Below, in pieces: positions 25,780 through 35,139 of a stretch of 64,000 nucleotides of DNA (position 1 is its first letter; every line of letters starts with the position of its first letter). This DNA comes from CAUPWF01 sp964369775. Lineage in GTDB: Bacteria > Bacillota > Clostridia > Lachnospirales > Lachnospiraceae. The notes under the pieces are model-generated. The model did not search any database. It worked only from the letters and a program-made list of their open reading frames with translations, and had not been told where the DNA came from. Made by a program: the position numbers and the translations under genes. The stretch spans positions 59,903 to 123,902 of the forward strand of contig CAYJHQ010000003.1 in NCBI GenBank assembly GCA_964369775.1, in the 5' to 3' direction.

Positions 25780-26673
25780 ATGAAATACGTAAAATTAAAT
25801 GCATTAGCCAAGATAAATATAGGGTTAGATGTAATTGGTAGAAGAGAGAACGGTTACCATGATGTTCGTATGATAATGCAGACAATTTATTTATATGATG
25901 ATGTTACGATTACTAGAGGGAAAGGCAAAGGGATTTCCATGTCCACAAACCTATATTACTTGCCAAATAATGAGAATAATATTGCTTATAAGGCAGCAAA
26001 GTTATTAATGGATGAATTTCAAATAGAAGAAGGTATAGAGATTCAGATTAAGAAACGGATTCCTGTAGCGGCGGGGCTAGCAGGTGGAAGTGCGAATGCA
26101 GCGGCTGTCTTGTATGGCATGAATCGTTTATTCCAATTGAAATTAAGTACAAAAGAGCTAATGGAGCGAGGAGTTAAGCTTGGGGCGGATGTGCCTTATT
26201 GCATTATGCGAGGAACGGTACTTGCAGAGGGGATTGGTGAAAAATTAACAGCGCTTCCAGAATTTCCAAAATGCCATATTTTGATAGCGAAGCCAGGAAT
26301 TAGTGTATCCACAAAAACGGTATATGATAAACTAGACAGCAAAGAGATTGTGGAGCATCCAGATATAGATAGTTTGTTAAATGGGATAAAAAAGGGAGAT
26401 TTAGACGAGATTGTTGCCCACATGGGGAATGTCTTAGAACTGGTGACTGAAGATGATTACCCAATTATCAAAGAGATAAAAGATGTGATGGTAGCATCAG
26501 GTGCTAAAAGAGCGATGATGAGCGGTAGCGGACCTACTGTGTTTGGAATCTATACAGAAAGAAAATTAGCGAAAGCGGCAATGAAGGAATTAAAGGAAAG
26601 AGGTATTGCAAAACAAGTTTTCGTTACGAATGTACACAATATAAGGAGGAACAGAAATGGAAATGAATTTTAA
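25780..26673 (+). CDS. ispE: 4-diphosphocytidyl-2-C-methyl-D-erythritol kinase
   Basis: 297 residues from ATG 25780 (AAGGGG upstream); an upstream ATG at 25753 adds ten residues without a site. IspE phosphorylates CDP-methylerythritol in the MEP isoprenoid pathway. GHMP kinase motifs are intact: KINIGLDVIGRRENGYHD at the start, PVAAGLAGGSANAAA (ATP loop, about 93-107), LGADVPYC and MSGSGPTVFG near the end. It overlaps the GntR gene by 17 bases. Confidence 0.96.
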   Translation: MKYVKLNALAKINIGLDVIGRRENGYHDVRMIMQTIYLYDDVTITRGKGKGISMSTNLYYLPNNENNIAYKAAKLLMDEFQIEEGIEIQIKKRIPVAAGLAGGSANAAAVLYGMNRLFQLKLSTKELMERGVKLGADVPYCIMRGTVLAEGIGEKLTALPEFPKCHILIAKPGISVSTKTVYDKLDSKEIVEHPDIDSLLNGIKKGDLDEIVAHMGNVLELVTEDDYPIIKEIKDVMVASGAKRAMMSGSGPTVFGIYTERKLAKAAMKELKERGIAKQVFVTNVHNIRRNRNGNEF

Positions 26674-27328
26674 GGTGAGTATGGATGAATATCTACCCTT
26701 AAGAGATGTTGTATTTAATACACTGAGACAAGCTATTTTAAAAGGGGACCTAAAGCCGGGAGAAAGGCTTATGGAGATACAATTAGCCAATAAATTAGGA
26801 GTGAGTAGAACTCCGATTCGTGAGGCGATTCGTAAATTAGAGCTAGAAGGTCTTGTCCTTATGATTCCAAGAAGAGGTGCAGAAGTAGCAGAAATCACAG
26901 AAAAGAGTTTGAGAGATGTTCTAGAAGTGAGAGAAGCTTTGGAGAAATTAGCAGTTCAACTTGCATGTGAGAAAATAACAGTAGAAAAAATTGAAGAATT
27001 AAAAGAGGCTGGTAAACAAGTAGAAGTGATTTTAAGGAAAAAAGATGTTACTAAGATTGCTGAAGCAGATGTATATTTCCATGACGTGATATATGAAGCG
27101 ACTGAAAACGTGAGACTGGTTCAATTGTTGAATAATCTAAGAGAGCAGATGTATCGATACAGGGTAGAATACCTAAAGCGAGAGTCGGTATGGGAGCAGA
27201 TTATAAAAGAACATAATGAACTCATCGAGTATATAGAATCCGGGAATAAAGACAAAGCTTCAAAAGTAATCTGTCAACATGTTGAAAATCAGGTGGAAGA
27301 GGTTGCAAAGGTAATTTTGCAAAAATAA
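26657..27328 (+). CDS. GntR-family regulator (FadR subfamily)
   Basis: 223 residues. The N-terminal winged helix (about 12-75) carries the family signature GVSRTPIREAIRKLELEGLV, and the C-terminal FCD all-helical domain (about 85-215) carries the metal-ligand pattern (EADVYFHDVIYE, later KEHNELIEYI and CQHVENQ). Ligand unknown; such regulators sense carboxylic acids. AAGGAGG inside the end of ispE serves as its RBS, so the two are co-transcribed, although GntR is not known to act on isoprenoid genes. Confidence 0.9.
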   Translation: MEMNFKVSMDEYLPLRDVVFNTLRQAILKGDLKPGERLMEIQLANKLGVSRTPIREAIRKLELEGLVLMIPRRGAEVAEITEKSLRDVLEVREALEKLAVQLACEKITVEKIEELKEAGKQVEVILRKKDVTKIAEADVYFHDVIYEATENVRLVQLLNNLREQMYRYRVEYLKRESVWEQIIKEHNELIEYIESGNKDKASKVICQHVENQVEEVAKVILQK

Positions 27329-27393
27329 TCCGTGAAATGATGTATAAGTGTTCATATTATGTAAATACTCCAGATATTGGGAGGTACATAGTT

Positions 27394-28005
27394 ATGAAAG
27401 TATGGAAAGAACTAGGATTATATTTAGCAATGGGATTTTTATTGACGACGATAGTGATATTTAATATGGAATCCTATGCGCGCGCAAAATTAGTAGCCAC
27501 ACAAGAAAATCTAGCAGATGAAGTCTTGCGATTTCATGTGATAGCAAATAGTGACAGCAAAGAAGATCAAGAGATTAAGCTAGAGGTAAAAGAGGAAGTG
27601 ATTGCATTTATGAAGCAACACTTATCTACGCAAGCAAGCGTAACTGAAACAAAAATATGGGTAGAAAACCATCTGGATCAGATAGAAGAAATTGGAATAG
27701 AAGTGTTAGAGGGCTATGGAAAAAAAGAATCTGTAGTTGCAAGACTAGAAGAGGCGCATTTTCCGACAAAGAGGTATGGTGATATTTCTTTTCCAGAAGG
27801 TGAGTATGAAGCGTTAAGAGTAGAAATTGGAGATGCAGCTGGTGAAAACTGGTGGTGTTGCTTGTATCCTAATTTGTGTTTTATAGATGCGACATATGGA
27901 GTTGTAAGTGAAGAGGGGAAAGAACAGTTACAGGGTGTTCTAGATGAAGATGAATACGAGATGATAACAGAAGAAGATATAAAGATAGAATGGTTCTTCT
28001 TCTAA
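27394..28005 (+). CDS. spoIIR: Stage II sporulation protein R
   Basis: 203 residues from ATG 27394 (GGGAGG nine bases upstream). An N-terminal signal/membrane segment (about 9-26) precedes the conserved LRFHVIANSDSKEDQEIKL stretch that identifies SpoIIR. The forespore makes and secretes this signal, and it triggers processing of pro-sigma-E by SpoIIGA in the mother cell. The second conserved region KRYGDISFPEGEYEALRVEIG with GENWWCCLYP is intact. Expected to be forespore-expressed; no sigma-F promoter could be assigned with confidence. Confidence 0.93.
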   Translation: MKVWKELGLYLAMGFLLTTIVIFNMESYARAKLVATQENLADEVLRFHVIANSDSKEDQEIKLEVKEEVIAFMKQHLSTQASVTETKIWVENHLDQIEEIGIEVLEGYGKKESVVARLEEAHFPTKRYGDISFPEGEYEALRVEIGDAAGENWWCCLYPNLCFIDATYGVVSEEGKEQLQGVLDEDEYEMITEEDIKIEWFFF

Positions 28006-28026
28006 GTCGCAAATAGGAGAAAGTAT

Positions 28027-28854
28027 ATGCAAATAGGAAAAAAGCAAATGTTAATGGTAGTAAAAGAAGTTGAGTTTGGAGTGTATCTTGGAAGTGAAGA
28101 ATCAAAGGTATTGCTTCCAAAAAAACAAGTGCCAATAGGCACAGAAGTGGGGGACTCCCTAGAAGTGTTTTTGTATAAAGATTCCCAAGACCGATTAATT
28201 GCTACGACAAATGAACCAAAATTATCCATGGGACAGCTAGCAACTCTAAAGGTAGCAGATGTTAATAAGTTTGGTGCATTTTTGGATTGGGGATTAGAAA
28301 AAGACTTGTTCTTGCCATATAAAGAGCAGACGAAGCAAGTAGAAGTAGACGATGAGTGTTTGGTTACTTTATATGTGGACAAGAGTAAAAGACTGTGTGC
28401 AACAATGAAGGTATACGAAGTGCTAGAAAAAGGATCACCTTACAAAAAAGAGGATAGGGTAAATGGTATTATCTATGAATACAGCGATCAATTTGGATAT
28501 TTTGTTGCAGTAGATGACCGCTATTCTGCTAGAATAGCGCCAAATCAAATTTTTGGAAAGCTAGAAATTGGAGACAGAATTGAAGCAAGAGTCACAGCAG
28601 TGAAAGAAGATGGTAAGCTTGACTTAAGCCTAAAGGATCGAGTAGAATTTCAGATGGATAAAGATGCTAAGTTGATCTTAGATAAAATTAATGAGAACAA
28701 CGGAATTTTACCATTTACAGATAAAGCAGAACCAGAGGTTATAAAAAAAGAGATGGATATGAGTAAAAATGCTTTTAAAAGAGCGGTGGGCAGATTATTA
28801 AAAGCCAATCAGATAGAAATTAATGAAAAAAGCATTGCATTAAAGAAAAAATAG
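28027..28854 (+). CDS. cvfB: CvfB-type S1 RNA-binding protein
   Basis: 275 residues. It has three S1-like OB folds and a C-terminal winged helix: GVYLGSEESKVLLPKKQVP (fold 1), KFGAFLDWGLEKDLFLPYKEQ (fold 2, about 75-98) and GYFVAVDDRYSARI (fold 3), then the helical MDMSKNAFKRAVGRLLKANQI. Known members bind RNA and affect virulence-gene expression in staphylococci; here a general RNA role is likely. RBS AGGAG. Lies 21 bases after spoIIR. Confidence 0.88.
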   Translation: MQIGKKQMLMVVKEVEFGVYLGSEESKVLLPKKQVPIGTEVGDSLEVFLYKDSQDRLIATTNEPKLSMGQLATLKVADVNKFGAFLDWGLEKDLFLPYKEQTKQVEVDDECLVTLYVDKSKRLCATMKVYEVLEKGSPYKKEDRVNGIIYEYSDQFGYFVAVDDRYSARIAPNQIFGKLEIGDRIEARVTAVKEDGKLDLSLKDRVEFQMDKDAKLILDKINENNGILPFTDKAEPEVIKKEMDMSKNAFKRAVGRLLKANQIEINEKSIALKKK

Positions 28855-28900
28855 AGTATAATTTAAATGTAGAGAAAGAAATTTTAGGAGGTAAATAGAG

Positions 28901-29134
28901 ATGAAAGTACAAAATATTACAGATGTAGAAAAATTTTTTCAAATCGTAGATAGTTGTGTAGGTCGTGTAGAATTGGTAACAGGAGAAGGAGATAGATTGA
29001 ACCTTAAGTCAAAGTTATCACAGTACGTATCTATGGCAAATATTTTTTCGAATGGAGAGATTCCAGAATTAGAGATTATTGCACACGAGAAGGAAGATAT
29101 TGATAAATTAGTTAGCTTTATGATTAACGGTTAA
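28901..29134 (+). CDS. Divergent HPr-like protein
   Basis: 77 residues, RBS TTAGGAGG. The spacing of the strand-helix pattern and the LNLKSKLSQYVSMANIF segment resemble the HPr fold around regulatory Ser46, but the GLHARP active-site loop is absent, so it cannot be a normal PTS phosphocarrier. Two closer HPr-like proteins lie at 61611 and 62113. A strong terminator follows. Function unknown; an alternative is an unrelated small alpha/beta protein. Confidence 0.55.
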   Translation: MKVQNITDVEKFFQIVDSCVGRVELVTGEGDRLNLKSKLSQYVSMANIFSNGEIPELEIIAHEKEDIDKLVSFMING

Positions 29135-29161
29135 TCAGACTCGTATGAGCCAAAAGGTAGT

Positions 29162-29200
29162 AATAGGGTTTCTCAATTGATGAGGAGCCCTATTCTTTTT
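29162..29200 (+). terminator. Terminator before dnaE
   Basis: 14-bp stem (29162-29175 with 29181-29194, two G-U pairs), 5-base loop, then CTTTTT. Confidence 0.82.
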
Positions 29201-29227
29201 ACTGTGAATTAGAAAGGAAACGAAGTT

Positions 29228-32200
29228 ATGAGTTTTACACATCTTCATGTCCATACAGAGTACAGTCTCTTAGATGGATCAAATAAAATCAAAGAATATA
29301 TCGCAAGAGTTAAGGAATTCGGAATGAATAGCGCAGCAATCACTGATCACGGCTGTATGTTTGGAGTAATCGATTTTTATAAAGAAGCAAAAAAGCAAGG
29401 AATAAAGCCGATCATAGGATGTGAAGTCTATGTAGCACCAAACTCTAGGTTCGACAGAGAGATTACTGGTGGTGAAGATAGATATTATCATTTGATTTTA
29501 TTAGCGGAAAATAATACAGGATATCAGAATTTGATGAAGATTGTATCAAAAGGGTATGTGGATGGCTATTATTATAAGCCTCGTGTAGACAAAGAAGTAC
29601 TTCGAGAGTTCCATGAAGGAATTATTGCTCTAAGTGCTTGCCTGGGCGGTGAAATACCTAGATTTATCATGCGTGGGCTTTATGAAGAAGGAAAAAAAGT
29701 GGCCCTTGAATATCAAGAGATATTTGGTGCTGATAATTTTTTCTTAGAGTTACAAGACCATGGGATAAGAGAACAAGATATGGTAAATCAACAACTTTTT
29801 AGGATGTCAAAAGAGACAGGTATAGAACTAGTTGCTACCAATGATATTCACTATACCTATGAAGATGATGTCAAGCCTCATGATATTTTACTTTGTATTC
29901 AGACTGGAAAAAAATTAAGTGATGAGAATCGTATGCGATATGAAGGTGGACAATTCTATGTAAAGAGCGAAGAACAGATGAAGAAGCTCTTTCCATATGC
30001 GCTAGATGCCATTGAAAATACGCAGAAGATTGCAGATAGATGCGAAGTGGAGATTGAATTTGGTGTGATAAAACTACCAAAGTATGATGTGCCAGAAGGG
30101 GAAACAGCAGAATCTTACTTGCGCCATCTTTGTATGAAAGGTCTAAAAGCTCGTTATAAAGAGGACTGGGAATCTCAAGTAGAGCGATTAGAATTTGAAT
30201 TAAGTGTTATTGAAAACATGGGATATGTTGATTACTTTTTGATTGTATGGGATTTTATTAATTATGCTAAGCAAAATGATATTATCGTAGGACCAGGACG
30301 AGGGTCGGCGGCTGGAAGTATGGTGTCCTATTGTTTAGAGATTACAGATATTGATCCAATTAAATATCAATTGCTGTTCGAGCGATTTTTGAATCCAGAT
30401 CGTATCTCCATGCCCGATATCGATATTGACTTTTGTTATGAGCGTAGGCAAGAAGTAATCGATTACGTAGTGGAAAAATATGGACTAGACCGAGTTGTGC
30501 AGATTATTACATTTGGTACTTTAGCAGCAAGAGGTGTCATTCGAGATGTAGGACGTGTGATGGATTTACCTTATGGGTACGTAGATACCATAGCAAAGAT
30601 GATTCCAACAGAGTTGAATATTACGATTGAAAAAGCATTAAAAGACAACAAAGAGTTAAGGAATCTATATGAGGAAGATTATCAGGTCAAAGAATTAATT
30701 GATATGTCTAAAAGATTGGAAGGATTGCCTAGACATTCTTCTATGCATGCAGCAGGAGTAGTAATCAGTCAAAAATCGATTGATGAATACGTACCAGTAT
30801 CAAGAGCTTCAGATGGTTCTATAACAACACAATTTACCATGACTACATTAGAGGAATTAGGTCTCTTAAAAATGGATTTCTTAGGACTTAGAACCCTAAC
30901 TGTTATACAAAATGCAGTTCGACTTGTAGGCAAAGACATCGACATGAATGAGATAGACTATAATGATAAGGCAGTCTTAGATTCTATTGGTACTGGAGTG
31001 ACAGACGGAATATTCCAACTTGAGAGTGCAGGGATGAAGAGCTTTATGAAGGAATTGAAACCACAGAGCTTAGAAGATATCGTAGCGGGAATTTCTTTAT
31101 ATAGACCTGGTCCTATGGAATTTATACCAAAGTATGTCAAAGGTAAAAATGATGCAGCCTTTATCACTTATGCATGTGAAGAATTAGAGCATATCTTGTC
31201 CCCTACATACGGCTGTATTGTATATCAAGAACAGGTAATGCAGATTGTGCGAGATTTGGCAGGGTATACACTTGGACGAAGTGACTTGTTACGACGTGCG
31301 ATGTCAAAGAAAAAAGCAGATGTAATGGAACAGGAGCGTCAATACTTCGTATACGGAAATGAAGAGTTTGGTGTTCCAGGATGTGTGAAAAATGGAATTG
31401 ATGAAAAAGTTGCAAACCAGATCTTTGATGATATGATTGACTTTGCAAAATACGCGTTTAATAAATCCCATGCAGCAGCTTATGCAGTTGTAGCCTATCA
31501 GACAGCTTACTTAAAACATTATTATCCAGTAGAGTTTATGGCAGCTCTGATGACATCGGTAATCGACAATACGTCAAAAGTTGCAGAGTATATTTATGCG
31601 TGTCGTAGGATGGGAATCCAAATACTGCCACCAGATATAAACAGTGGTGCAGGAAGTTTTACAGTTGAAGAGGGCAAGATTCGATATGGTCTTGTGGCGA
31701 TTAAAAGTATAGGGCGACCGATTGTAGAAGGAATAGTAGAAGAGCGACAGAAAAATGGTATTTACAAAAATATGAAAGACTTTGTGGTTCGGCTTTCTAG
31801 TAAAGAGGCGAATAAAAGAGTGATTGAAAATTTTATTAAAGCAGGAGCATTAGATAGTTTTGGAGCAACGCGCAAGCAACTCATGGTGATTTACATACAG
31901 ATTATAGATAGTGTGAACCAAGAGAAGAAGCATGCGGTATCCGGTCAGCTATCACTCTTTGATATTGTAGAAGAGGAGCAAAAGCAAGAATTTGAAATTA
32001 AAATGCCAGATGTTGGAGAATACGAAAAAGAAGTTGCATTATCATTTGAAAAAGAAGTCCTAGGAGTGTATATTAGTGGTCATCCTTTGGAAAAATACGA
32101 AGAGAGATGGCAGAGAACCATTTCGGCTAAAGCATTAGACTTTCAAATATTAGAAGAGACAAATCGTTCTAAGGTGATGGATGGTGCAAGAGAAATTATA

Positions 32201-32689
32201 GGCGGAATGATTGTTGAGAAGACGATAAAGTATACGAGAACAAATCAGGCAATGGCATTTGTTACGATAGAAGATTTGGTAGGTACAGTTGAAGTAGTGG
32301 TATTCCCAAGAGATTTTGAAGCAAATAAAAATTTGTTGATAGAAGACGAAAAGGTATATATAAAGGGTCGTGTAGTAGAAGAGGATGATAAACCCAGCAA
32401 GTTAATTTGCGAAAAAGTAGCACCATTTGATCAAGTTGTAAAAGAGGTATGGCTAAAATTTGATGATTTAGACTCTTATCAAGCTGAGTCGAAGATATTA
32501 TTTGAGATGTTGAAAGAAGGGAGAGGGCGAGATCAAGTTATCATTTATTGCGTAAAGGAAAAAGCAATGAAAAAGCTACCACAGAGTAAAAGCATCAATA
32601 GCGAAGAGGAAGTATTTAGCAAATTGACGAACTACTACGGAAAAGATAGGATAAAAGTGGTAGAAAAAACGATTGAAAAAGTATTCTAA
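29228..32689 (+). CDS. dnaE: DNA polymerase III alpha subunit
   Basis: 1153 residues, normal for DnaE1-type enzymes. The N-terminal PHP domain begins with LHVHTEYSLLDGSNK. The polymerase core carries the metal-binding PDIDIDF (about residues 398-404), GRGSAAGSMVSYC and the RPGPMEFIP motif; the helix-hairpin-helix, OB and C-terminal domains follow (MAFVTIEDLVGTVEVVVF is the OB fold). It replicates DNA, in Firmicutes together with PolC. AAGGAAA RBS. It is followed by pfkA, a pairing often seen in Firmicutes. Confidence 0.96.
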   Translation: MSFTHLHVHTEYSLLDGSNKIKEYIARVKEFGMNSAAITDHGCMFGVIDFYKEAKKQGIKPIIGCEVYVAPNSRFDREITGGEDRYYHLILLAENNTGYQNLMKIVSKGYVDGYYYKPRVDKEVLREFHEGIIALSACLGGEIPRFIMRGLYEEGKKVALEYQEIFGADNFFLELQDHGIREQDMVNQQLFRMSKETGIELVATNDIHYTYEDDVKPHDILLCIQTGKKLSDENRMRYEGGQFYVKSEEQMKKLFPYALDAIENTQKIADRCEVEIEFGVIKLPKYDVPEGETAESYLRHLCMKGLKARYKEDWESQVERLEFELSVIENMGYVDYFLIVWDFINYAKQNDIIVGPGRGSAAGSMVSYCLEITDIDPIKYQLLFERFLNPDRISMPDIDIDFCYERRQEVIDYVVEKYGLDRVVQIITFGTLAARGVIRDVGRVMDLPYGYVDTIAKMIPTELNITIEKALKDNKELRNLYEEDYQVKELIDMSKRLEGLPRHSSMHAAGVVISQKSIDEYVPVSRASDGSITTQFTMTTLEELGLLKMDFLGLRTLTVIQNAVRLVGKDIDMNEIDYNDKAVLDSIGTGVTDGIFQLESAGMKSFMKELKPQSLEDIVAGISLYRPGPMEFIPKYVKGKNDAAFITYACEELEHILSPTYGCIVYQEQVMQIVRDLAGYTLGRSDLLRRAMSKKKADVMEQERQYFVYGNEEFGVPGCVKNGIDEKVANQIFDDMIDFAKYAFNKSHAAAYAVVAYQTAYLKHYYPVEFMAALMTSVIDNTSKVAEYIYACRRMGIQILPPDINSGAGSFTVEEGKIRYGLVAIKSIGRPIVEGIVEERQKNGIYKNMKDFVVRLSSKEANKRVIENFIKAGALDSFGATRKQLMVIYIQIIDSVNQEKKHAVSGQLSLFDIVEEEQKQEFEIKMPDVGEYEKEVALSFEKEVLGVYISGHPLEKYEERWQRTISAKALDFQILEETNRSKVMDGAREIIGGMIVEKTIKYTRTNQAMAFVTIEDLVGTVEVVVFPRDFEANKNLLIEDEKVYIKGRVVEEDDKPSKLICEKVAPFDQVVKEVWLKFDDLDSYQAESKILFEMLKEGRGRDQVIIYCVKEKAMKKLPQSKSINSEEEVFSKLTNYYGKDRIKVVEKTIEKVF

Positions 32690-32781
32690 ATGCTATACAA
32701 TTACTGATGTATGAGGAATACTAAAGTTCCTAAAAGGATGAGATAAATGTTACTACAGATATAAATGATGGAGGAAGTAAA

Positions 32782-33750
32782 ATGGCAAACAAAATTAGAA
32801 CGATTGGCGTGTTAACGAGTGGAGGAGATGCACCAGGAATGAATGCAGCGATTCGTGCCGTAGTTAGAACAGCAGTTGCTAGAGGAATTAGAGTAAGAGG
32901 AATCAGAAGAGGGTATCAAGGATTATTAAACGAAGAGATTATTGATTTAACAGCTCATGATGTATCAGATACCATTCAACGTGGTGGTACAATCTTACAA
33001 ACAGCTCGTTGTGCAGAAATGAGAACAGAAGAAGGGCAACAAAAAGCAGCAGCAATCTGTAAAAAATATGGTATCCAAGGATTGGTAGTAATTGGTGGAG
33101 ATGGTTCTTTTGCAGGAGCACAAAAACTAGCTAACTTAGGAATTAACACAATTGGAGTTCCTGGAACAATCGACTTAGATATTGCATGCACAGAGTATAC
33201 AATCGGTTTTGATACTGCTATTAACACTGCTATGGAAGCAATTGATAAAGTGCGTGATACGTCTACATCTCATGAGCGTTGCTCGGTTATAGAGGTTATG
33301 GGAAGAGATGCAGGGTATATTGCATTATGGTGCGGTATTGCCAACGGAGCAGAGAAGATTCTCCTACCAGAGGAACATGGATATGATGAGAAGGCTATTA
33401 TCCAAGATATCATTGAAAGCAGAGAGTTTGGAAAGCAGCACTATATTATCATCAACGCAGAAGGAATCGGAGATTCAATCAATATGGCAAGAAGAATCGA
33501 AGAGGCGACAGGAATGGAGACAAGAGCTACAATTCTTGGACATATGCAAAGAGGTGGAAGTCCTACTTGTAAAGATAGAGTGTATGCATCAATCATGGGA
33601 GCAAAGTCAGTAGATCTACTTTTAGAAGGAAAGTCTAATAGAGTAGTTGGGTATTTAAATGGGGAATACGTTGACTTTGATATTAATGAAGCCTTGTCTA
33701 TGAAAAAAGAACTGCCACCGATTTACAAAAAAGTTGCAGAAGAGATATAA
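32782..33750 (+). CDS. pfkA: 6-phosphofructokinase
   Basis: 322 residues, normal length. It phosphorylates fructose 6-phosphate in glycolysis. TSGGDAPGMNAAIRAVVR near the N-terminus and GGDGSFAGA (about 103-111) fit an ATP-dependent enzyme: the Gly after GGD is the ATP-type residue. The catalytic segment reads PGTIDLDIACTEYTIGFDTA, with Leu where most PFKs have Asn, but the catalytic Asp residues are kept. MGRDAGYIAL and MQRGGSPT complete the substrate site. RBS GGAGG. Confidence 0.96.
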   Translation: MANKIRTIGVLTSGGDAPGMNAAIRAVVRTAVARGIRVRGIRRGYQGLLNEEIIDLTAHDVSDTIQRGGTILQTARCAEMRTEEGQQKAAAICKKYGIQGLVVIGGDGSFAGAQKLANLGINTIGVPGTIDLDIACTEYTIGFDTAINTAMEAIDKVRDTSTSHERCSVIEVMGRDAGYIALWCGIANGAEKILLPEEHGYDEKAIIQDIIESREFGKQHYIIINAEGIGDSINMARRIEEATGMETRATILGHMQRGGSPTCKDRVYASIMGAKSVDLLLEGKSNRVVGYLNGEYVDFDINEALSMKKELPPIYKKVAEEI

Positions 33751-33754
33751 AATT

Positions 33755-33789
33755 AACAAGAGGAGTTGGCTTAGCCGATTCCTCTTGTT
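33755..33789 (+). terminator. Hairpin after pfkA
   Basis: Perfect 10-bp stem AACAAGAGGA/TCCTCTTGTT (33755-33764 with 33780-33789) with further inner pairing GGCTTAGCC. The T-run after it is weak. Confidence 0.7.
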
Positions 33790-33846
33790 GCAATTTCGTC
33801 TTATAAGTAGTAAAATGAACGAAGAATTATGTAAGGAGAACGGATT

Positions 33847-34671
33847 GTGAAAGTAGAAACTATGAGAGAGGCTTCAATAGGTGTATTTGATTCAGGAGTG
33901 GGAGGGTTAACAGTAGTTCGTGAATTGATGCGCCAATTACCGAATGAAAATATAGTGTATTTTGGAGATACTGCGAGAGTTCCGTATGGAAATAAGTCAA
34001 AAGAGACTATTATCCGTTATTCGAGGCAAATTATTCGCTTTTTGAAGACTCAAAATGTTAAGGCGATTGTAATTGCATGCAATACAGCTAGCGCACTTGC
34101 ATTAGATGTGGTAAGTGAGGAGAGTGATATTCCTATTATTGGAGTGGTTATTCCAGGAGCTAGAGCAGCAGCGGAAGCGACGAAAGCTAAAAGGGTGGGA
34201 GTAGTAGCAACAGAAGCAACTATTAATAGTGCCATTTACACAGAGGTGATTCAAGGAATGGATAGCCAAGTGACGGTAATAGGGAAAGCTTGTCCACTAT
34301 TTGTTCCAGTCGTAGAAGAAGGATTTGCAAAGCATAAAATAGCAGAAGACGTGATTGATTACTATCTAAATGATATGAAATCGTCAAACATCGATGCGAT
34401 GATTCTTGGATGCACGCACTATCCATTGCTAAGATCTAGAATTGGAGAGTATATGGGGGACGGGATTAACCTTGTGAACCCAGCTTATGAGACAGCTATG
34501 GATTTGAAAAGCTTATTAGAGCGATTAGACTTAAATAAAGGCGAAACGATAGAAGAGGCTGAGTACTCATTTTATGTGAGTGATGCAGCTGATAAGTTTA
34601 AACAATTTGCAAATTCCATACTAAAATATGATGTGGAATCGACAAAGCAGATTAATATCGAGGAGTATTAG
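33847..34671 (+). CDS. murI: Glutamate racemase
   Basis: 274 residues. Makes D-glutamate for peptidoglycan. The two catalytic cysteines are in IACNTASALA (about residue 77) and LGCTHYPLL (about 189), and FDSGVGGLTV is the N-terminal signature. The GTG start at 33847 is spaced seven bases from AAGGAGA; ATG 33862 is an alternative, giving 269 residues. The next gene is three bases downstream. Confidence 0.95.
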   Translation: MKVETMREASIGVFDSGVGGLTVVRELMRQLPNENIVYFGDTARVPYGNKSKETIIRYSRQIIRFLKTQNVKAIVIACNTASALALDVVSEESDIPIIGVVIPGARAAAEATKAKRVGVVATEATINSAIYTEVIQGMDSQVTVIGKACPLFVPVVEEGFAKHKIAEDVIDYYLNDMKSSNIDAMILGCTHYPLLRSRIGEYMGDGINLVNPAYETAMDLKSLLERLDLNKGETIEEAEYSFYVSDAADKFKQFANSILKYDVESTKQINIEEY

Positions 34672-34673
34672 AG

Positions 34674-35120
34674 ATGACAAAAGATGTATTAGTGTCCATA
34701 AGTGGGATGCAAATTGAGATAGTTGAGGAGACAAGAGAAGAGAATGAAGCTATTGAAGTCATTAGTCCTGCTACGTATTTCTTCAAAGATGGAATACATT
34801 ATATCTTTTACGAAGAAGTACAAGAAGGCATGCGAGGTGTTACGAAAAATAAAATCATGTTGAAAGATGATGGGATTGAATTGGTAAAAAAAGGACTGAT
34901 TAACTCTCTTATGAGATTTGAAATCGGAAAGACAAATGAATTCATATACAATACTCAATTTGGGGAAATAGAGATGGGGATTATGACTCATCAGATTCAA
35001 ATTGAAGAAGAAGAGAACAAAATTTTTGCGCATGTACGATATAATTTATCAGTAAATAAAGAAGTCCATGCGGAGTGTGAGATAAAAATCAGTATAAAAG
35101 ACAAAGCACAAGGTATTTAG
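34674..35120 (+). CDS. DUF1934 (YwiB-like) protein
   Basis: 148 residues, beta-barrel-like cytoplasmic protein of the DUF1934/YwiB family. Marks are a short N-terminal strand, the aromatic YFFKDGIHYIFYEE segment, NKIMLKDDGIELVKKG and the C-terminal ARYNLSVN-like strand. The family resembles calycins and has no assigned activity. It starts two bases after murI, so the two are co-transcribed. The following ClC gene begins 19 bases after its stop. Confidence 0.8.
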   Translation: MTKDVLVSISGMQIEIVEETREENEAIEVISPATYFFKDGIHYIFYEEVQEGMRGVTKNKIMLKDDGIELVKKGLINSLMRFEIGKTNEFIYNTQFGEIEMGIMTHQIQIEEEENKIFAHVRYNLSVNKEVHAECEIKISIKDKAQGI

Positions 35121-35139
35121 AGGAAATAGAAGGAGTATA

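Noticed and set aside
28002..28382. 126-codon open frame on the minus strand
   Set aside because: Fully opposite cvfB and has no recognisable protein pattern.
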